DNA of 64,000 nt, taken from NCBI RefSeq assembly GCF_014843005.1, contig NZ_JACYXM010000002.1:186001-250000 (forward strand). Reading direction: 5' to 3'. The notes beneath the pieces were generated by a model. The model did no database searches, was not told the origin of the DNA, and was given only the letters and a program-made list of their open reading frames with translations. Shown piece by piece: positions 1-8,912 of this stretch (its first letter is position 1; the number at the start of each line of letters is the position of its first letter). Source of the DNA: Rhodanobacter sp. DHG33. Lineage in GTDB: Bacteria; Pseudomonadota; Gammaproteobacteria; Xanthomonadales; Rhodanobacteraceae. The position numbers and the translations under genes were made by a program.

Positions 1-118
1 CGGTTTCGCCCATCCGCCAGCGCCCGGAACCGCTTCGTACCTTGCGAACAGAAGGGGCGACGATCAAAACATCGTGCCCGTGAAAGCGGGCGTCACTAAG
101 CGCCGAGGAAAAGCCCGA

Positions 119-1033
119 TCAGGGCTTGCCGTCCGGCATGAACCGCACGATCACCCGCTGCCCGATCCGCAGTTGCTGCTCCGCCTGGTCGAAAGCCAGC
201 ACACATTCCACCGTGCGCGCGTTGGCGCGGGTCTGCGGATCGTTTTCCAGCGTGGCCGGGCCGTAGACCTGGCCGATGCGCAGCACGTGGGCGTTCCATT
301 TGCCGTTCTCGGCGTCGTCGTTGGCGACCACCTCGGCACGCATGCCGGGATGCACGGTGCCCACGAAGCTCTCGTTGAGCTCGGCGCGCACGATGCGCGG
401 CTTGTCCGGCAGCAGGGTGAACAGCGCATCGGCGGAGGACACGCTGGCACCGGGCTGGGCGGTCACGTGCACCACGGTGGCATCGAAGGGGGCATGCAGG
501 CTGCGTTGCGCCAGTTCGTATTTCGCTTCGGCCAGCTTCTGCGCAGCCATGTCGCTGGCGGCTTGGTCGGCGGCCTGTTCGGCGTCGAGTTGCGCACTGG
601 CTTCGTGGGCGTCATCGGCGCTCTGGCCGTCGCCGGCACCGGCGGCGGCGGCGGCGGCGAGGCGTTGCGCGCGCAGCTTGGCGGCGGCCTGCTTGACGGC
701 CAGCAGCTTGAGTTGTGCCTGTGCCTGTTCGAGTTGCGCTTGCGCGGAATCCACGGCGAGCTGGGCAGGGCGGGTATCCAGTGCGGCCAGCAACTGCCCT
801 TGCTTGACGGTATCGCCTTCGTGCACCGCCACGTTGGCGAGCACGCCTTCGCGCGGCATGTTGAGCGTGAGCAGGCCGCCTTCGATGTCGACGCGGCCAC
901 GCGCCACTGCGGCATACGGACTGGCGGCGGCGGTTGCAGCCGGCTCCGCGCTCTTCGAGCAGGCGGCGAGCGATAGCGTGGCGGCCAGCGCGCACGCGGC
1001 GAAACACGGCAAGCGAAGGGCGGTCGGCGTCAT
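119..1033 (-). CDS. HlyD/DevB-type periplasmic adaptor lipoprotein of an ABC efflux system
   Basis: This 304-residue protein is the membrane fusion subunit that would link the inner membrane ABC transporter encoded just upstream to an outer membrane channel. The N-terminus is a lipoprotein signal with a lipobox ending LAAC near residue 22. A biotinyl-lipoyl half (GVLANVAVHEGD), a long Ala/Gln-rich coiled-coil hairpin and a second lipoyl half with a beta-barrel region (LHAPFDATVV onward) follow. The ATG at 1033 overlaps the TGA of the ATPase gene (ATGA), which suggests translational coupling. It is the last gene of a -strand operon. The substrate cannot be read from sequence. Membership of the DevB/MacA superfamily is confident; which branch is less certain. 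Confidence 0.85.
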   Translation of the reverse strand: MTPTALRLPCFAACALAATLSLAACSKSAEPAATAAASPYAAVARGRVDIEGGLLTLNMPREGVLANVAVHEGDTVKQGQLLAALDTRPAQLAVDSAQAQLEQAQAQLKLLAVKQAAAKLRAQRLAAAAAAGAGDGQSADDAHEASAQLDAEQAADQAASDMAAQKLAEAKYELAQRSLHAPFDATVVHVTAQPGASVSSADALFTLLPDKPRIVRAELNESFVGTVHPGMRAEVVANDDAENGKWNAHVLRIGQVYGPATLENDPQTRANARTVECVLAFDQAEQQLRIGQRVIVRFMPDGKP

Positions 1034-1782
1034 GGCGGGGTTTCCTTGGAAGCGCTGGCGTCGGGACGCCTGTCGCTGAGAATGCGGCCATCCTCCATCG
1101 CCAGCACGCGGTCGGCGTGGGCGACCAGGCGCGGGTCGTGGCTCACGCACAGCACGGTGGTGCCGTGCGTGCGGGCGATGGTGTGCAGGATGTCGATGAT
1201 GGTTTGGCCGTTGGCGGCGTCCAGCGCGCTGGTGGGTTCGTCGGCGAACAACAGCTCCGGTTCCTTGGCCAAGGCGCGCGCGATCGCCACGCGCTGCTTC
1301 TCGCCGCCGGAGAGTTCGGAGGGCCGCAGCTTGATGCGGTGGGCCAGGCCCACTTCTTCCAGCGAGCGGCGGGCGCGGGCGCGGGCTTCCTGCTTCGACA
1401 GGCCCATGTGGTTGAGCGGCAGCTCCACTTGTTCCAGCGCGGTGAGCGCGGGGAACAGGTTGAAGCCCTGGAACACGAAGCCGGTGTGCTGCAGCCGGAA
1501 GTGCTCCAGCGCGCGCAGGTCGAGCTGGCCCAGTTCGCTGCCGAGGGCGTGCACGTGGCCGCTGTCCACCTTCTGCAGGCCGCTGAGCACGGCCAGCAGG
1601 GTGCTCTTGCCGCAGCCGGAAGGGCCGGAGATCAGGGTGAGTTCGCCCGGGTCGATGCTCAGCGACAGGCCGTTCAGCACCTGCGTGTGCAGCTTGCCGG
1701 AGGCGAAGGCCTTGCACACATGGTCGGCCCGCAGGATGGGGGCGCGCGGCGTCGCGGCAGCGGTGGGCATCGTGGCGTTCAT
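1030..1782 (-). CDS. ABC transporter ATP-binding protein (LolD/MacB/DevA type)
   Basis: This 250-residue nucleotide-binding subunit hydrolyses ATP to power the efflux complex. It shows a Walker A GPSGCGKSTLL, the signature LSGGEKQRVAIARAL, a Walker B LLFADEP followed by TSALD, and a switch histidine in VSHDPR. These are hallmarks of the MacB/LolD/DevA group, which works by mechanotransmission with FtsX-type permeases. The start chosen is the ATG at 1782, whose ATGA overlaps the permease stop; a second in-frame ATG lies four codons in. Its 3' end overlaps the adaptor gene in the same way, so permease, ATPase and adaptor are likely translated as a coupled set. Confidence 0.92.
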   Translation of the reverse strand: MNATMPTAAATPRAPILRADHVCKAFASGKLHTQVLNGLSLSIDPGELTLISGPSGCGKSTLLAVLSGLQKVDSGHVHALGSELGQLDLRALEHFRLQHTGFVFQGFNLFPALTALEQVELPLNHMGLSKQEARARARRSLEEVGLAHRIKLRPSELSGGEKQRVAIARALAKEPELLFADEPTSALDAANGQTIIDILHTIARTHGTTVLCVSHDPRLVAHADRVLAMEDGRILSDRRPDASASKETPP

Positions 1783-2909
1783 CGCAGCAGGGTCGCCGGA
1801 TCGATGCGGCGCATGCTGCGCATCGCGGCCATGCCGGACACTGCAGCCTGGCCCATCACCAGCGCGATGCACGCCAGCGCGGCGATCGGGCCGAGCGTGA
1901 CCGGCACGTCTTCGGCGCGAGCCGCGAGCAGCAGCAGCACGCCCAACACAGTGGCGCCGACAAGGCCCAGCGCACCCACCCAGAACGCTTGTTCCAGTAC
2001 CACTTTGCGCAGCGCGCCCACGCCCACGCCCAGCGCGTTGAGCGTGGCGTATTCGCGCACGGAGCCCTGCACCGCGCCCACCAGGGTCTGGCTGGTGATG
2101 ACCGCGCCGACCAGGAACACGATGCCGGCCAGGAACAGCACGCCGGCACCGGCGCCGGTATCGAACAGCCAATAGCGCACCGAGATGCGGGCGAAATCGG
2201 CGGCGCTCCACGTGGTGTAGGGGCCGAAGGCCGCACTGCCGCGCAGGCGTCGCGCTACCGCATTGGCTTGCGTCGGATCGCTCAGTTTGGCGACGAGATA
2301 GGTGGGGCCCGCGTCGTCGTCGTCGGTGTCGAGCCTGCGCGCGGTGTCCAGCGAGGCGAGCACGTTGATGCCGCCCAGCCCGCGCAGGCCGCTGCTCACG
2401 CCGACCACGCGCACGCGCCGGCCGTTGATGGTGGCGGTGCCGTCCAGCGTCACGCCCAGCTTGCCGAGATCGGCGCGATCCACGATCACCGCGTCGGGCT
2501 CGGCCAACCGCGTACGCAAGGCGGCCGGCAATACCTTAGAGAACATCAGGCCGTCGGCGGAAGTGTCGATGCCGGAGACGAACACCGACACGCCGCCGGT
2601 GTCGCCCGTGCCGCGCCAGTCGCCGTCGATCCATTCGTAGGGTTCCACGCGCGTCACCGCGGGATCCATCAGGATGCGCGACTGCACGTTGGCGTCGATG
2701 GAGCGGCCCGACCCCACGCTCTGCGTGCCGGGGTAGCCGATCCACACATCGGCGGAGGAGCCGGTGATGTAGACGCTGGTGGCGCCGAAGATGCCCAGCA
2801 CCAGCGCCAGCTGCAGCAACTGCAGCAGTCCGGCGAAGCCCACGGCGAGGATGGCGGGCAGGAAGCGCCGCCATTCGTACACCAGGGTCTTGCGCGCCAG
2901 GGCCACCAT
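1779..2909 (-). CDS. ABC transporter permease, FtsX/DevC family
   Basis: This 376-residue inner membrane protein has one N-terminal membrane segment (about residues 15-42), a large periplasmic domain of roughly 200 residues, and three C-terminal segments (about 245-275, 300-325 and 335-360). This is the four-helix topology of FtsX/MacB-type permeases. Unlike MacB, the ATPase is not fused to it. With its neighbours it matches the DevBCA arrangement of separate adaptor, permease and ATPase. The ATG at 2909 overlaps the stop of the outer membrane factor gene by one base (TGATG). Transported substrate is unknown; such systems export lipids, peptides or drugs. Confidence 0.85.
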   Translation of the reverse strand: MVALARKTLVYEWRRFLPAILAVGFAGLLQLLQLALVLGIFGATSVYITGSSADVWIGYPGTQSVGSGRSIDANVQSRILMDPAVTRVEPYEWIDGDWRGTGDTGGVSVFVSGIDTSADGLMFSKVLPAALRTRLAEPDAVIVDRADLGKLGVTLDGTATINGRRVRVVGVSSGLRGLGGINVLASLDTARRLDTDDDDAGPTYLVAKLSDPTQANAVARRLRGSAAFGPYTTWSAADFARISVRYWLFDTGAGAGVLFLAGIVFLVGAVITSQTLVGAVQGSVREYATLNALGVGVGALRKVVLEQAFWVGALGLVGATVLGVLLLLAARAEDVPVTLGPIAALACIALVMGQAAVSGMAAMRSMRRIDPATLLR

Positions 2910-4348
2910 CAGTGCGTCGCCTCAGCGGACTTGCCGGACTTTGCGCCGGGGGCTTCGTCTGCCGGCAGCGGCGCGCCGCCGAGGGCCTTGAACAAGGCCA
3001 CGTAGGCGAGGCTGTGGCTGGCACGTGCATCGGCGAGCGCGATCGCGGCCTGGGTGGTGGCCAGTTGGCCGTCGGCCAGCGCCAGCGGGCTGTCCAGTCG
3101 CAGCTTCACGCGAGTCTGCATCGAATCGTCAACGCGCTGCAGTGCCTGCCATGCCTCCAGGCTGTGCTGCTCGCGCTGCTCCTGCTGCTGCAGCGTGCCG
3201 AGCGCGGTTTCCACTTCGGCCACGCCTTGCAGCACGGCCTGCCGGTAGGCCAACACGGCGGCCTTCAGTTCGTGCGACTTGGCATGTTCGACGGCGGCGC
3301 GCATGCCCCAGTCGAACAGCGGCATGTTGAACATCGGGCCTATCGACACCAGGCCGTTGTCCACGGTGTGCTTGCGGTTGTTGTTGAGGTCGTTGGCCCA
3401 GACCATCGAAGCGTCGAGGCCAAGGCTGGGGAAGCGGTCGGCGTGGGCCAGGCCCATCTCGCCGGCAGCGCGCAGCACATCGGCTTCGGCGCGGGCGATC
3501 TCGGGGCGGGTGCGCAGCAGGTCGGCCGGCGTGCCGGGCAATTGCCAGGTTCCCAGCTGAGGCTGCGGACCGGCCTGCAGCCAGTCGGCGTCGGGGTGGT
3601 TCTGGCCGACTAGCACGGCCAGCTGCTGCGCCGCTTCGTTGATGGCTTGCCGTGGCGCGGCAAGCGCGGCCTGCGCCTCCGCGGCAGCGGCGACGGCCTG
3701 ATCCACCGTGCCGGCCGGAGCCAACTGGAGCTGCTGGCGGATCTTCAGCAGGTCGAGCTGATGGTTGCGTACATCGCCGATCTGCTGCAGCAGCACTTCC
3801 TGCTGCTGGGCGGCGCGCATCTCGATCCAATTGCGCACGACTTCGGCGACCAGCGTCACGCGTGCCGACTGCAGGTCGGCCGCGCTGGCATCCAGGTCGC
3901 CCTGTGCCTCGCGACGAGCGCCTTGGGCGCGGCCGAACAGGCCGAATTCCCAGCTGGCATCGAAACCGGCCACCAGATAGGACGCGCTGGCGTCGGGATC
4001 GATCACCTGGTCGGTGCTGGCCTTGAGGAAGGGCAGGTAGGGATCGCTGGCGTGTTGCCGCAGGGTGCGTGCTGCGCGCAGCCGTTCCGCCGCCTGTGCC
4101 ACGTCGAGGTTGTTCGCGAGCGCGCGGTCGACCAGTGCGTTCAACGCCGGATCGTCGAAGGCGCGCCACCAGCTGTGCAGGTCGGTGGGTGCGGCTGCCT
4201 GCGAAGCCATCGCATGCTGCCACTGCGCCGGGATCGGCGGCTTCAGTTTGGGCATCGACACCGAGCAGCCGGCGAGCGCGATGGCCGCCGCCAGCAGGGT
4301 GATGCGCCAATGACGGCGCGCTGCGATGTCAATCGAAATCAAGTCCAC
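2909..4348 (-). CDS. Outer membrane efflux lipoprotein, NodT/TolC family
   Basis: This 479-residue protein is the outer membrane channel of the efflux set. A lipoprotein signal ends in ALAGC (Cys about residue 28). The body holds the two repeated helical-hairpin units of the outer membrane efflux family, with typical phrases such as WWRAFDDPALNALVDRAL, the RPEIARAEADVLRAAGEMGLA region and repeated long Ala/Gln-rich helices. Length is normal for the NodT subfamily. It is the first transport gene of the operon and lies 109 bp downstream of the sensor kinase gene, so the two-component system and the pump may share a transcript. Substrate is not predictable. Confidence 0.9.
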   Translation of the reverse strand: MDLISIDIAARRHWRITLLAAAIALAGCSVSMPKLKPPIPAQWQHAMASQAAAPTDLHSWWRAFDDPALNALVDRALANNLDVAQAAERLRAARTLRQHASDPYLPFLKASTDQVIDPDASASYLVAGFDASWEFGLFGRAQGARREAQGDLDASAADLQSARVTLVAEVVRNWIEMRAAQQQEVLLQQIGDVRNHQLDLLKIRQQLQLAPAGTVDQAVAAAAEAQAALAAPRQAINEAAQQLAVLVGQNHPDADWLQAGPQPQLGTWQLPGTPADLLRTRPEIARAEADVLRAAGEMGLAHADRFPSLGLDASMVWANDLNNNRKHTVDNGLVSIGPMFNMPLFDWGMRAAVEHAKSHELKAAVLAYRQAVLQGVAEVETALGTLQQQEQREQHSLEAWQALQRVDDSMQTRVKLRLDSPLALADGQLATTQAAIALADARASHSLAYVALFKALGGAPLPADEAPGAKSGKSAEATH

Positions 4349-4457
4349 GGTCAGTCACATAACAGTGGTGGATGGAGCAACGGATAACGACCGTGCGAAT
4401 CCGCACAAGGATACAGGCCGGGTACCGGGACTGTCAGTGCGTCGTCGGCAACTCGGA

Positions 4458-5867
4458 TCACGTCGCGGTATTGCCGTGCGCCCGCGGCGCCGGGAACTGC
4501 ACCTCCACGCACAGGCCGCGTTCCTCGCCCAGCTGGTAGATCACCTCGGCATGGTGGCGCTCGGCGATGCGCTGCACGATGGCCAGCCCCAGGCCGCTGC
4601 CTTCCTCGCTGCTGCCCGGTGCCCGGAAGAAGCGTTCGCTGAGGCGCGGCAGGAACTCGGGCGGCACGCCCGGGCCGTTGTCCTCGACCGCCAGGTTGGC
4701 GCCGCCGTCGGGGCGAGCCTGCAGGCTTACCGTGACGGTGCTGCCGCGGCCGGCGTAGCGGATGCAGTTGTCGATGAGGTTGTCCAGAAGGTCATGCAGG
4801 CTCGCAGCATGACCGTGGATGCTTAGCGGTTGCTCAGGCCCCTGATAGCCGAGGTCCACGCCGGCGACCAGCGCATCGTGCACGCGCTGCATCACCGCCT
4901 CGGGCACCCAGCGTGCGAGGTCCATCGGCATGTGCTCGATGGCGTCGGTGGACGGCGCCTGCGCGCGGGTGAGCGCCAGCAGTTGCGCGGTGGTGCGTGC
5001 GGCGCGCTCGTTGAGGCGACGGATGTGGGTGAGTGCCTCGTGCACGGTAGCCGGGTCGGGGTTGGCCAGCGCGTGCTCCACATGCAGGCCGAGGCCCGTC
5101 AGCGGCGTGCGCAGCTGGTGCGCGGCGTCGGCGATGAAGCGGTCGTGCAGCGCCAGCATGCCGCGCTGCCGTGCGAACAGCGCGTCGATGGTGCGGGTGA
5201 GCGGCAGGATTTCCTGGGGCACGTCCGGGCCGCCGATAGGGGTGAGCTCATGGTTGCGCCGCGCCAGCCGCCGCGTGAGCGGATCGAGCACGCGCAGGCC
5301 GTGGTTCACGCCGAACCACACCAGCGACAGCACGCACACGATCAGCAGCGACTGGGTGAGGATGGCCAGGTAAAGAATGCTGCGCGCCTGTGCGTGGCGG
5401 TCGCTCAGGGTTTCGGCCACGGTGATGACCAGGGTGTCGCCCGGATGGCCGCTGGCCGTGGTGCTCAGCGTGACCGCGCGAAGCTGATGGCCGTCCAGGC
5501 GGATGTCGAACAATTCGGATGGCGCGCCCACGGCGGGAATCCGCGTCGCCGGCAGCAGCCGGTCGTTGCCGGCGAGGAAGCCGCGCTGGCGGCTGACGAT
5601 GCTGAAGTAGCCGTTGCCGTTGGGGTCGTACTGCAACAGGAACCGCGCCTGCGAAGTCAGCTCGCCGCCCGTTTGTTCGTTGCTCATCATTTTGGCGAGC
5701 GTCAGCGCGTCGTTGCCGAGGTCGCGGTCGTGCACGTGGTTGGAATAGCTCAGCGCCACGCCGTAGGTGAGCAGGATGTCCAGCACCAGCAGGATCGCCA
5801 CCGGAATCAGCAGGAAGCCCAGCAGGCGGCGTCGCAAGCTGGGACGGCGGGCCGGGGACGGGTTCAT
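4458..5867 (-). CDS. Two-component sensor histidine kinase (QseC/TctE type)
   Basis: This 469-residue inner membrane kinase has two membrane segments (about residues 16-37 and 164-187) bracketing a periplasmic sensor domain of about 125 residues. A HAMP-like linker follows, then the dimerisation/phosphoacceptor box with H250 (ADAAHQLRTPL), an N-box (LIDNCIRYA), a G1 box (VEDNGPGVP) and a G2 box (GSGLGLAIVQRI). It should autophosphorylate on H250 and pass the phosphate to the regulator encoded immediately upstream. The ATG at 5867 overlaps the regulator stop (ATGA), confirming pairing. Signal unknown; proximity to the efflux genes suggests that it senses an envelope-active compound. Confidence 0.9.
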   Translation of the reverse strand: MNPSPARRPSLRRRLLGFLLIPVAILLVLDILLTYGVALSYSNHVHDRDLGNDALTLAKMMSNEQTGGELTSQARFLLQYDPNGNGYFSIVSRQRGFLAGNDRLLPATRIPAVGAPSELFDIRLDGHQLRAVTLSTTASGHPGDTLVITVAETLSDRHAQARSILYLAILTQSLLIVCVLSLVWFGVNHGLRVLDPLTRRLARRNHELTPIGGPDVPQEILPLTRTIDALFARQRGMLALHDRFIADAAHQLRTPLTGLGLHVEHALANPDPATVHEALTHIRRLNERAARTTAQLLALTRAQAPSTDAIEHMPMDLARWVPEAVMQRVHDALVAGVDLGYQGPEQPLSIHGHAASLHDLLDNLIDNCIRYAGRGSTVTVSLQARPDGGANLAVEDNGPGVPPEFLPRLSERFFRAPGSSEEGSGLGLAIVQRIAERHHAEVIYQLGEERGLCVEVQFPAPRAHGNTAT

Positions 5868-6550
5868 GCGTGGCCGCCGTCGTCGGTGGTTTCTTCGAGC
5901 AGGTAGCCGAGGCCGCGGATGGTGCGCACGCCGGTGCCGCTGCCTTCGAGCTTGCGGCGCAGGCGGTGGATGGCGATGTCCAGGCCGTTGTCGGTGAGCT
6001 CCTCGTCCCAACTGCACAGCGCCTCGATCAGCTGCGCGCGGCTGGTGACGCGATCGGCGCGCGTGGCCAGCGCCTCCAGCAGGCCGAACTCGCGCGCAGT
6101 GAGTTCCAGCGGGTCGTCGTCCAGCCAGGCGCGATGGCCCGGCAGGTCCAGTCGCAGCCGGCCGATCTTCAGTTCGGGCACGCCCTGGCTGCTGCTGCGG
6201 CGGAGCAGGGCGCGCACGCGGGCCTCGAACTCGGTGAGCGCGAAGGGTTTGACGAGGTAGTCGTCGGCGCCGAGGTCGAGCACGCGGATGCGCTCGTCCA
6301 GGCCGTCGCGCGCGGTCACCACCAGCACCGGCGCGCTGCCGCCGCGGCCGCGCAGCCGGCGCAGCACTTCGCTGCCGTCCAGCTGCGGCAGGCCCAGGTC
6401 CAGCACCAGCAGGTCGTAATCGTGCTCGCGCAGCGCGGCATCGGCCAGTTGGCCGCTGGCCACGTGGTCCACGGCGTGGTTGCTGTGGCGCAACGACACG
6501 CAGATGCCTTCGGCGATGGAGGGGTCGTCTTCGGCCAGCAGGATGCGCAT
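5864..6550 (-). CDS. Two-component response regulator, OmpR/PhoB family
   Basis: This 228-residue regulator has a receiver domain with the acidic pair D8/D9, phosphoacceptor D51 (LVLDLGLP) and conserved K101 (LVKPF). A winged-helix DNA-binding domain follows (ELTAREFGLLEAL, then DIAIHRLRRKL and TIRGLGYLL). It is expected to bind promoters when phosphorylated by the kinase encoded next to it. The start is ATG at 6550, giving the standard MRILLAEDD beginning. It is the first gene of the -strand cluster, and the 151-bp gap to the divergent M1 peptidase gene must carry its promoter. The downstream efflux operon is its most likely target. Confidence 0.92.
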   Translation of the reverse strand: MRILLAEDDPSIAEGICVSLRHSNHAVDHVASGQLADAALREHDYDLLVLDLGLPQLDGSEVLRRLRGRGGSAPVLVVTARDGLDERIRVLDLGADDYLVKPFALTEFEARVRALLRRSSSQGVPELKIGRLRLDLPGHRAWLDDDPLELTAREFGLLEALATRADRVTSRAQLIEALCSWDEELTDNGLDIAIHRLRRKLEGSGTGVRTIRGLGYLLEETTDDGGHA

Positions 6551-6701
6551 GCGGTTCGGGTGTCTGCTACGGGGTGCACAGCTTGCCATGCACTGCCCGT
6601 CCCGCAGCTTAGCAGGTGGGGCGGCCAGGCATGACCTTTGGCCTATGACGACGGGGCCGCCAAGGCGCAGTCTGGCGCGATTGCCAGTGGGGAGCATGCG
6701 A

Positions 6702-8912
6702 ATGGGGTCGATCAAGAGGAGGGGCGGGCTGTGGCTCGCCGCAGCGGTCGTCGGTTGGTGTGCATCGAGCGCGACTTCTGCGCAGGTGACGGTGACGCCC
6801 CTGGCGGCGGACAACATCATGGCCCCGATCCCGTTTGCGCCGGCGCACCAGACCATCATCACCACGCCCAGTGCGGCGAACGCCTGGGGCGGCCAGCGCA
6901 CGGGCCAGGAAGCCACGCTATCGGACCGCGTGGTGAGCTACGCCATCGACGCCAGCCTCGATGCCGGCAAGCATCAGGTCGCCGGCAAGGAACACATGAC
7001 CTGGCGCAACCGCAGCGACCGCCCGGTCAGTCATGTCTATTTCCATCTTTACCTCAACGCCTTCGAGGGCGACGGCAGCACCTGGTTCACCGAGCGCCAG
7101 GTGCTCACCGCCCACGGCCGCTCGCGCGGCAACGCGGTGCTGAAAGACGGGCAGTGGGGCTGGATTCGTCTGCAGGACGTGGCGCAGGACGGCACGGCGC
7201 TGAAGTGGAGCTTCGTGCACCCGGATGGCGGCCCCTCGACCGACCACACCGTGGTGCGCATCGATCTCGCCCAGCCGGTGCCGGCGGGCGGCACGCTGGC
7301 GCTGGACATAGGCTTCCTCAGCCAGTTGCCGCGCGTGGTGGAACGCACGGGCTGGTGGGGCGACTTCAACCTGGTCGGCCAGTGGTTTCCCAAGATCGGC
7401 GTGCTGGAACTGGCCGGCGAGCGCGGCGCTACCGCGCCGCGCTGGAACGTGCACGAATTCCACTTCAACAGCGAGTTCTACGCCGATTTCGGCAGCTACG
7501 ACGTCCATCTGAACGTGCCCAGCGACTACACCGTGGGCGCGGTGGGCCAGTTGCAGGGCGAGCCGCAGTCGGCGAACGGGCGCACCAGCTACCACTACAT
7601 GCAGGGCGACGTGCACGACTTCGCGTGGGTGGCCGCCAAGGGCTACAAGACGATGGATGGCACCTACACCGGCGAGGGGAGTCCCACGGTGGCCGTGCGC
7701 GTGATCTATCCGGCCGAATACGTGGCCAGTGCCGCGCCCACGCTGAAATCCACCATCGATTCGCTGGCTTACTTCTCGCAGACCATCGCGCCGTATCCGT
7801 ACCACACGGTCACCGCGGTGATTCCGCCGTACAACGCGCAGGAAGCGGGTGGCATGGAGTACCCCACCTTCTTCACCTCCGAAGGTTACAAGGAGGTCAC
7901 GCCGGGCACCCTCAGCCAGTACGGCAGCGATTTTGTGAACATCCACGAATTCGGCCATGGCTATTTCTACGGCATCCTCGCTTCCAACGAATTCGAGGAA
8001 CCCATGCTCGACGAAGGCATGAACGAGTTCTGGGACGACCGCATGATGCGCGACCGCAAGGAAGACGTCGTGCTCGCCACGCCTTTCATGAAATGGCTGG
8101 GCATTGCGCCTGCCATGAGCGGCTTCCAGACGGAGCGCCTGGGTGCCCAGTTGGATCGCCCGGAAGACCCGCTGGCGCAGAACAGCTGGGACAGGCTTTC
8201 CAGTTCCAGCTATGGCTCGGTGTACACGCGCACCTCTACCGCCATGCATGACCTGGAGCAGCGTGTCGGCGAGCCGGTGATGGACAAGGCCATTCGCCTG
8301 TACTACCAGCGTTGGAGCTTCCGTCACCCGTCGGTGGCTGACCTTCAGCAGGCCCTGGTCGACGGTACCGGCGATGCGAAGGACGTGAACGCCATCTTCG
8401 ACGAAGTCGTCTACGGCACGGCGCACATCGATGACCGCGTGACCGATATCGACACGCACGAAGTGCTGCCGCAGGCCGGCGTGACGTGGCAGGACGGCAA
8501 GCCGGTGGCCGACGAGTCCGCACTGGACAAACAGATCGACAAGCAGCGCGCGGACTGGAAGAAGGCCCATCCCGACGGCAAGCCGGACAGCGCCGGTCCG
8601 TTCCCTTGGCACAGCACGGTGACCGTGCTGCGTGACGGTGCGCGCGTACCTGAGACGCTGCGCGTCACTTTTGCCGACGGCCACCACGAAGACGTGCGCT
8701 GGGACGACGACCGCCGCTGGGCGCGCTTCGAGTTCGAGCAGGCCAGCAAGGTGGTATCCGCCGAGCTCGATCCTGCGCAGCAGGTGTACCTCGACGCCAA
8801 CAAACTCAACGACAGCCTGGCGACCAAGCCGAACGGCGCCGCTTCCAAGCGCTGGACGGCGGACGCGGCCGCGCTGCTGCAGACCTTCTACTCGATGCTG
8901 GTGACGCTGTGA
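6702..8912 (+). CDS. M1 family zinc metallopeptidase, exported
   Basis: This 736-residue protein carries the M1 (gluzincin) active site: HEFGH at residues 415-419 followed by exactly 18 residues and E438 (LDEGMNEF). The upstream GGMEYP corresponds to the substrate-binding GxMEN-type motif. A signal peptide is present (GGLWLAAAVVGWCASSA, cleavage near residue 25), so it acts in the periplasm or outside the cell. I chose ATG 6702 because a GGAG lies seven bases upstream; ATG 6696 would sit only one base from it, and ATG 6645 lacks a site and would spoil the signal peptide. The stop overlaps the next start (TGATG). Likely an aminopeptidase or gluzincin-type peptidase; natural substrate unknown. 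Confidence 0.88.
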   Translation: MGSIKRRGGLWLAAAVVGWCASSATSAQVTVTPLAADNIMAPIPFAPAHQTIITTPSAANAWGGQRTGQEATLSDRVVSYAIDASLDAGKHQVAGKEHMTWRNRSDRPVSHVYFHLYLNAFEGDGSTWFTERQVLTAHGRSRGNAVLKDGQWGWIRLQDVAQDGTALKWSFVHPDGGPSTDHTVVRIDLAQPVPAGGTLALDIGFLSQLPRVVERTGWWGDFNLVGQWFPKIGVLELAGERGATAPRWNVHEFHFNSEFYADFGSYDVHLNVPSDYTVGAVGQLQGEPQSANGRTSYHYMQGDVHDFAWVAAKGYKTMDGTYTGEGSPTVAVRVIYPAEYVASAAPTLKSTIDSLAYFSQTIAPYPYHTVTAVIPPYNAQEAGGMEYPTFFTSEGYKEVTPGTLSQYGSDFVNIHEFGHGYFYGILASNEFEEPMLDEGMNEFWDDRMMRDRKEDVVLATPFMKWLGIAPAMSGFQTERLGAQLDRPEDPLAQNSWDRLSSSSYGSVYTRTSTAMHDLEQRVGEPVMDKAIRLYYQRWSFRHPSVADLQQALVDGTGDAKDVNAIFDEVVYGTAHIDDRVTDIDTHEVLPQAGVTWQDGKPVADESALDKQIDKQRADWKKAHPDGKPDSAGPFPWHSTVTVLRDGARVPETLRVTFADGHHEDVRWDDDRRWARFEFEQASKVVSAELDPAQQVYLDANKLNDSLATKPNGAASKRWTADAAALLQTFYSMLVTL

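Noticed and set aside
6480-6701. Longer N-terminus for the M1 peptidase
   Set aside because: It would overlap the divergent response regulator and remove the signal peptide; ATG 6702 has a well-spaced ribosome binding site.
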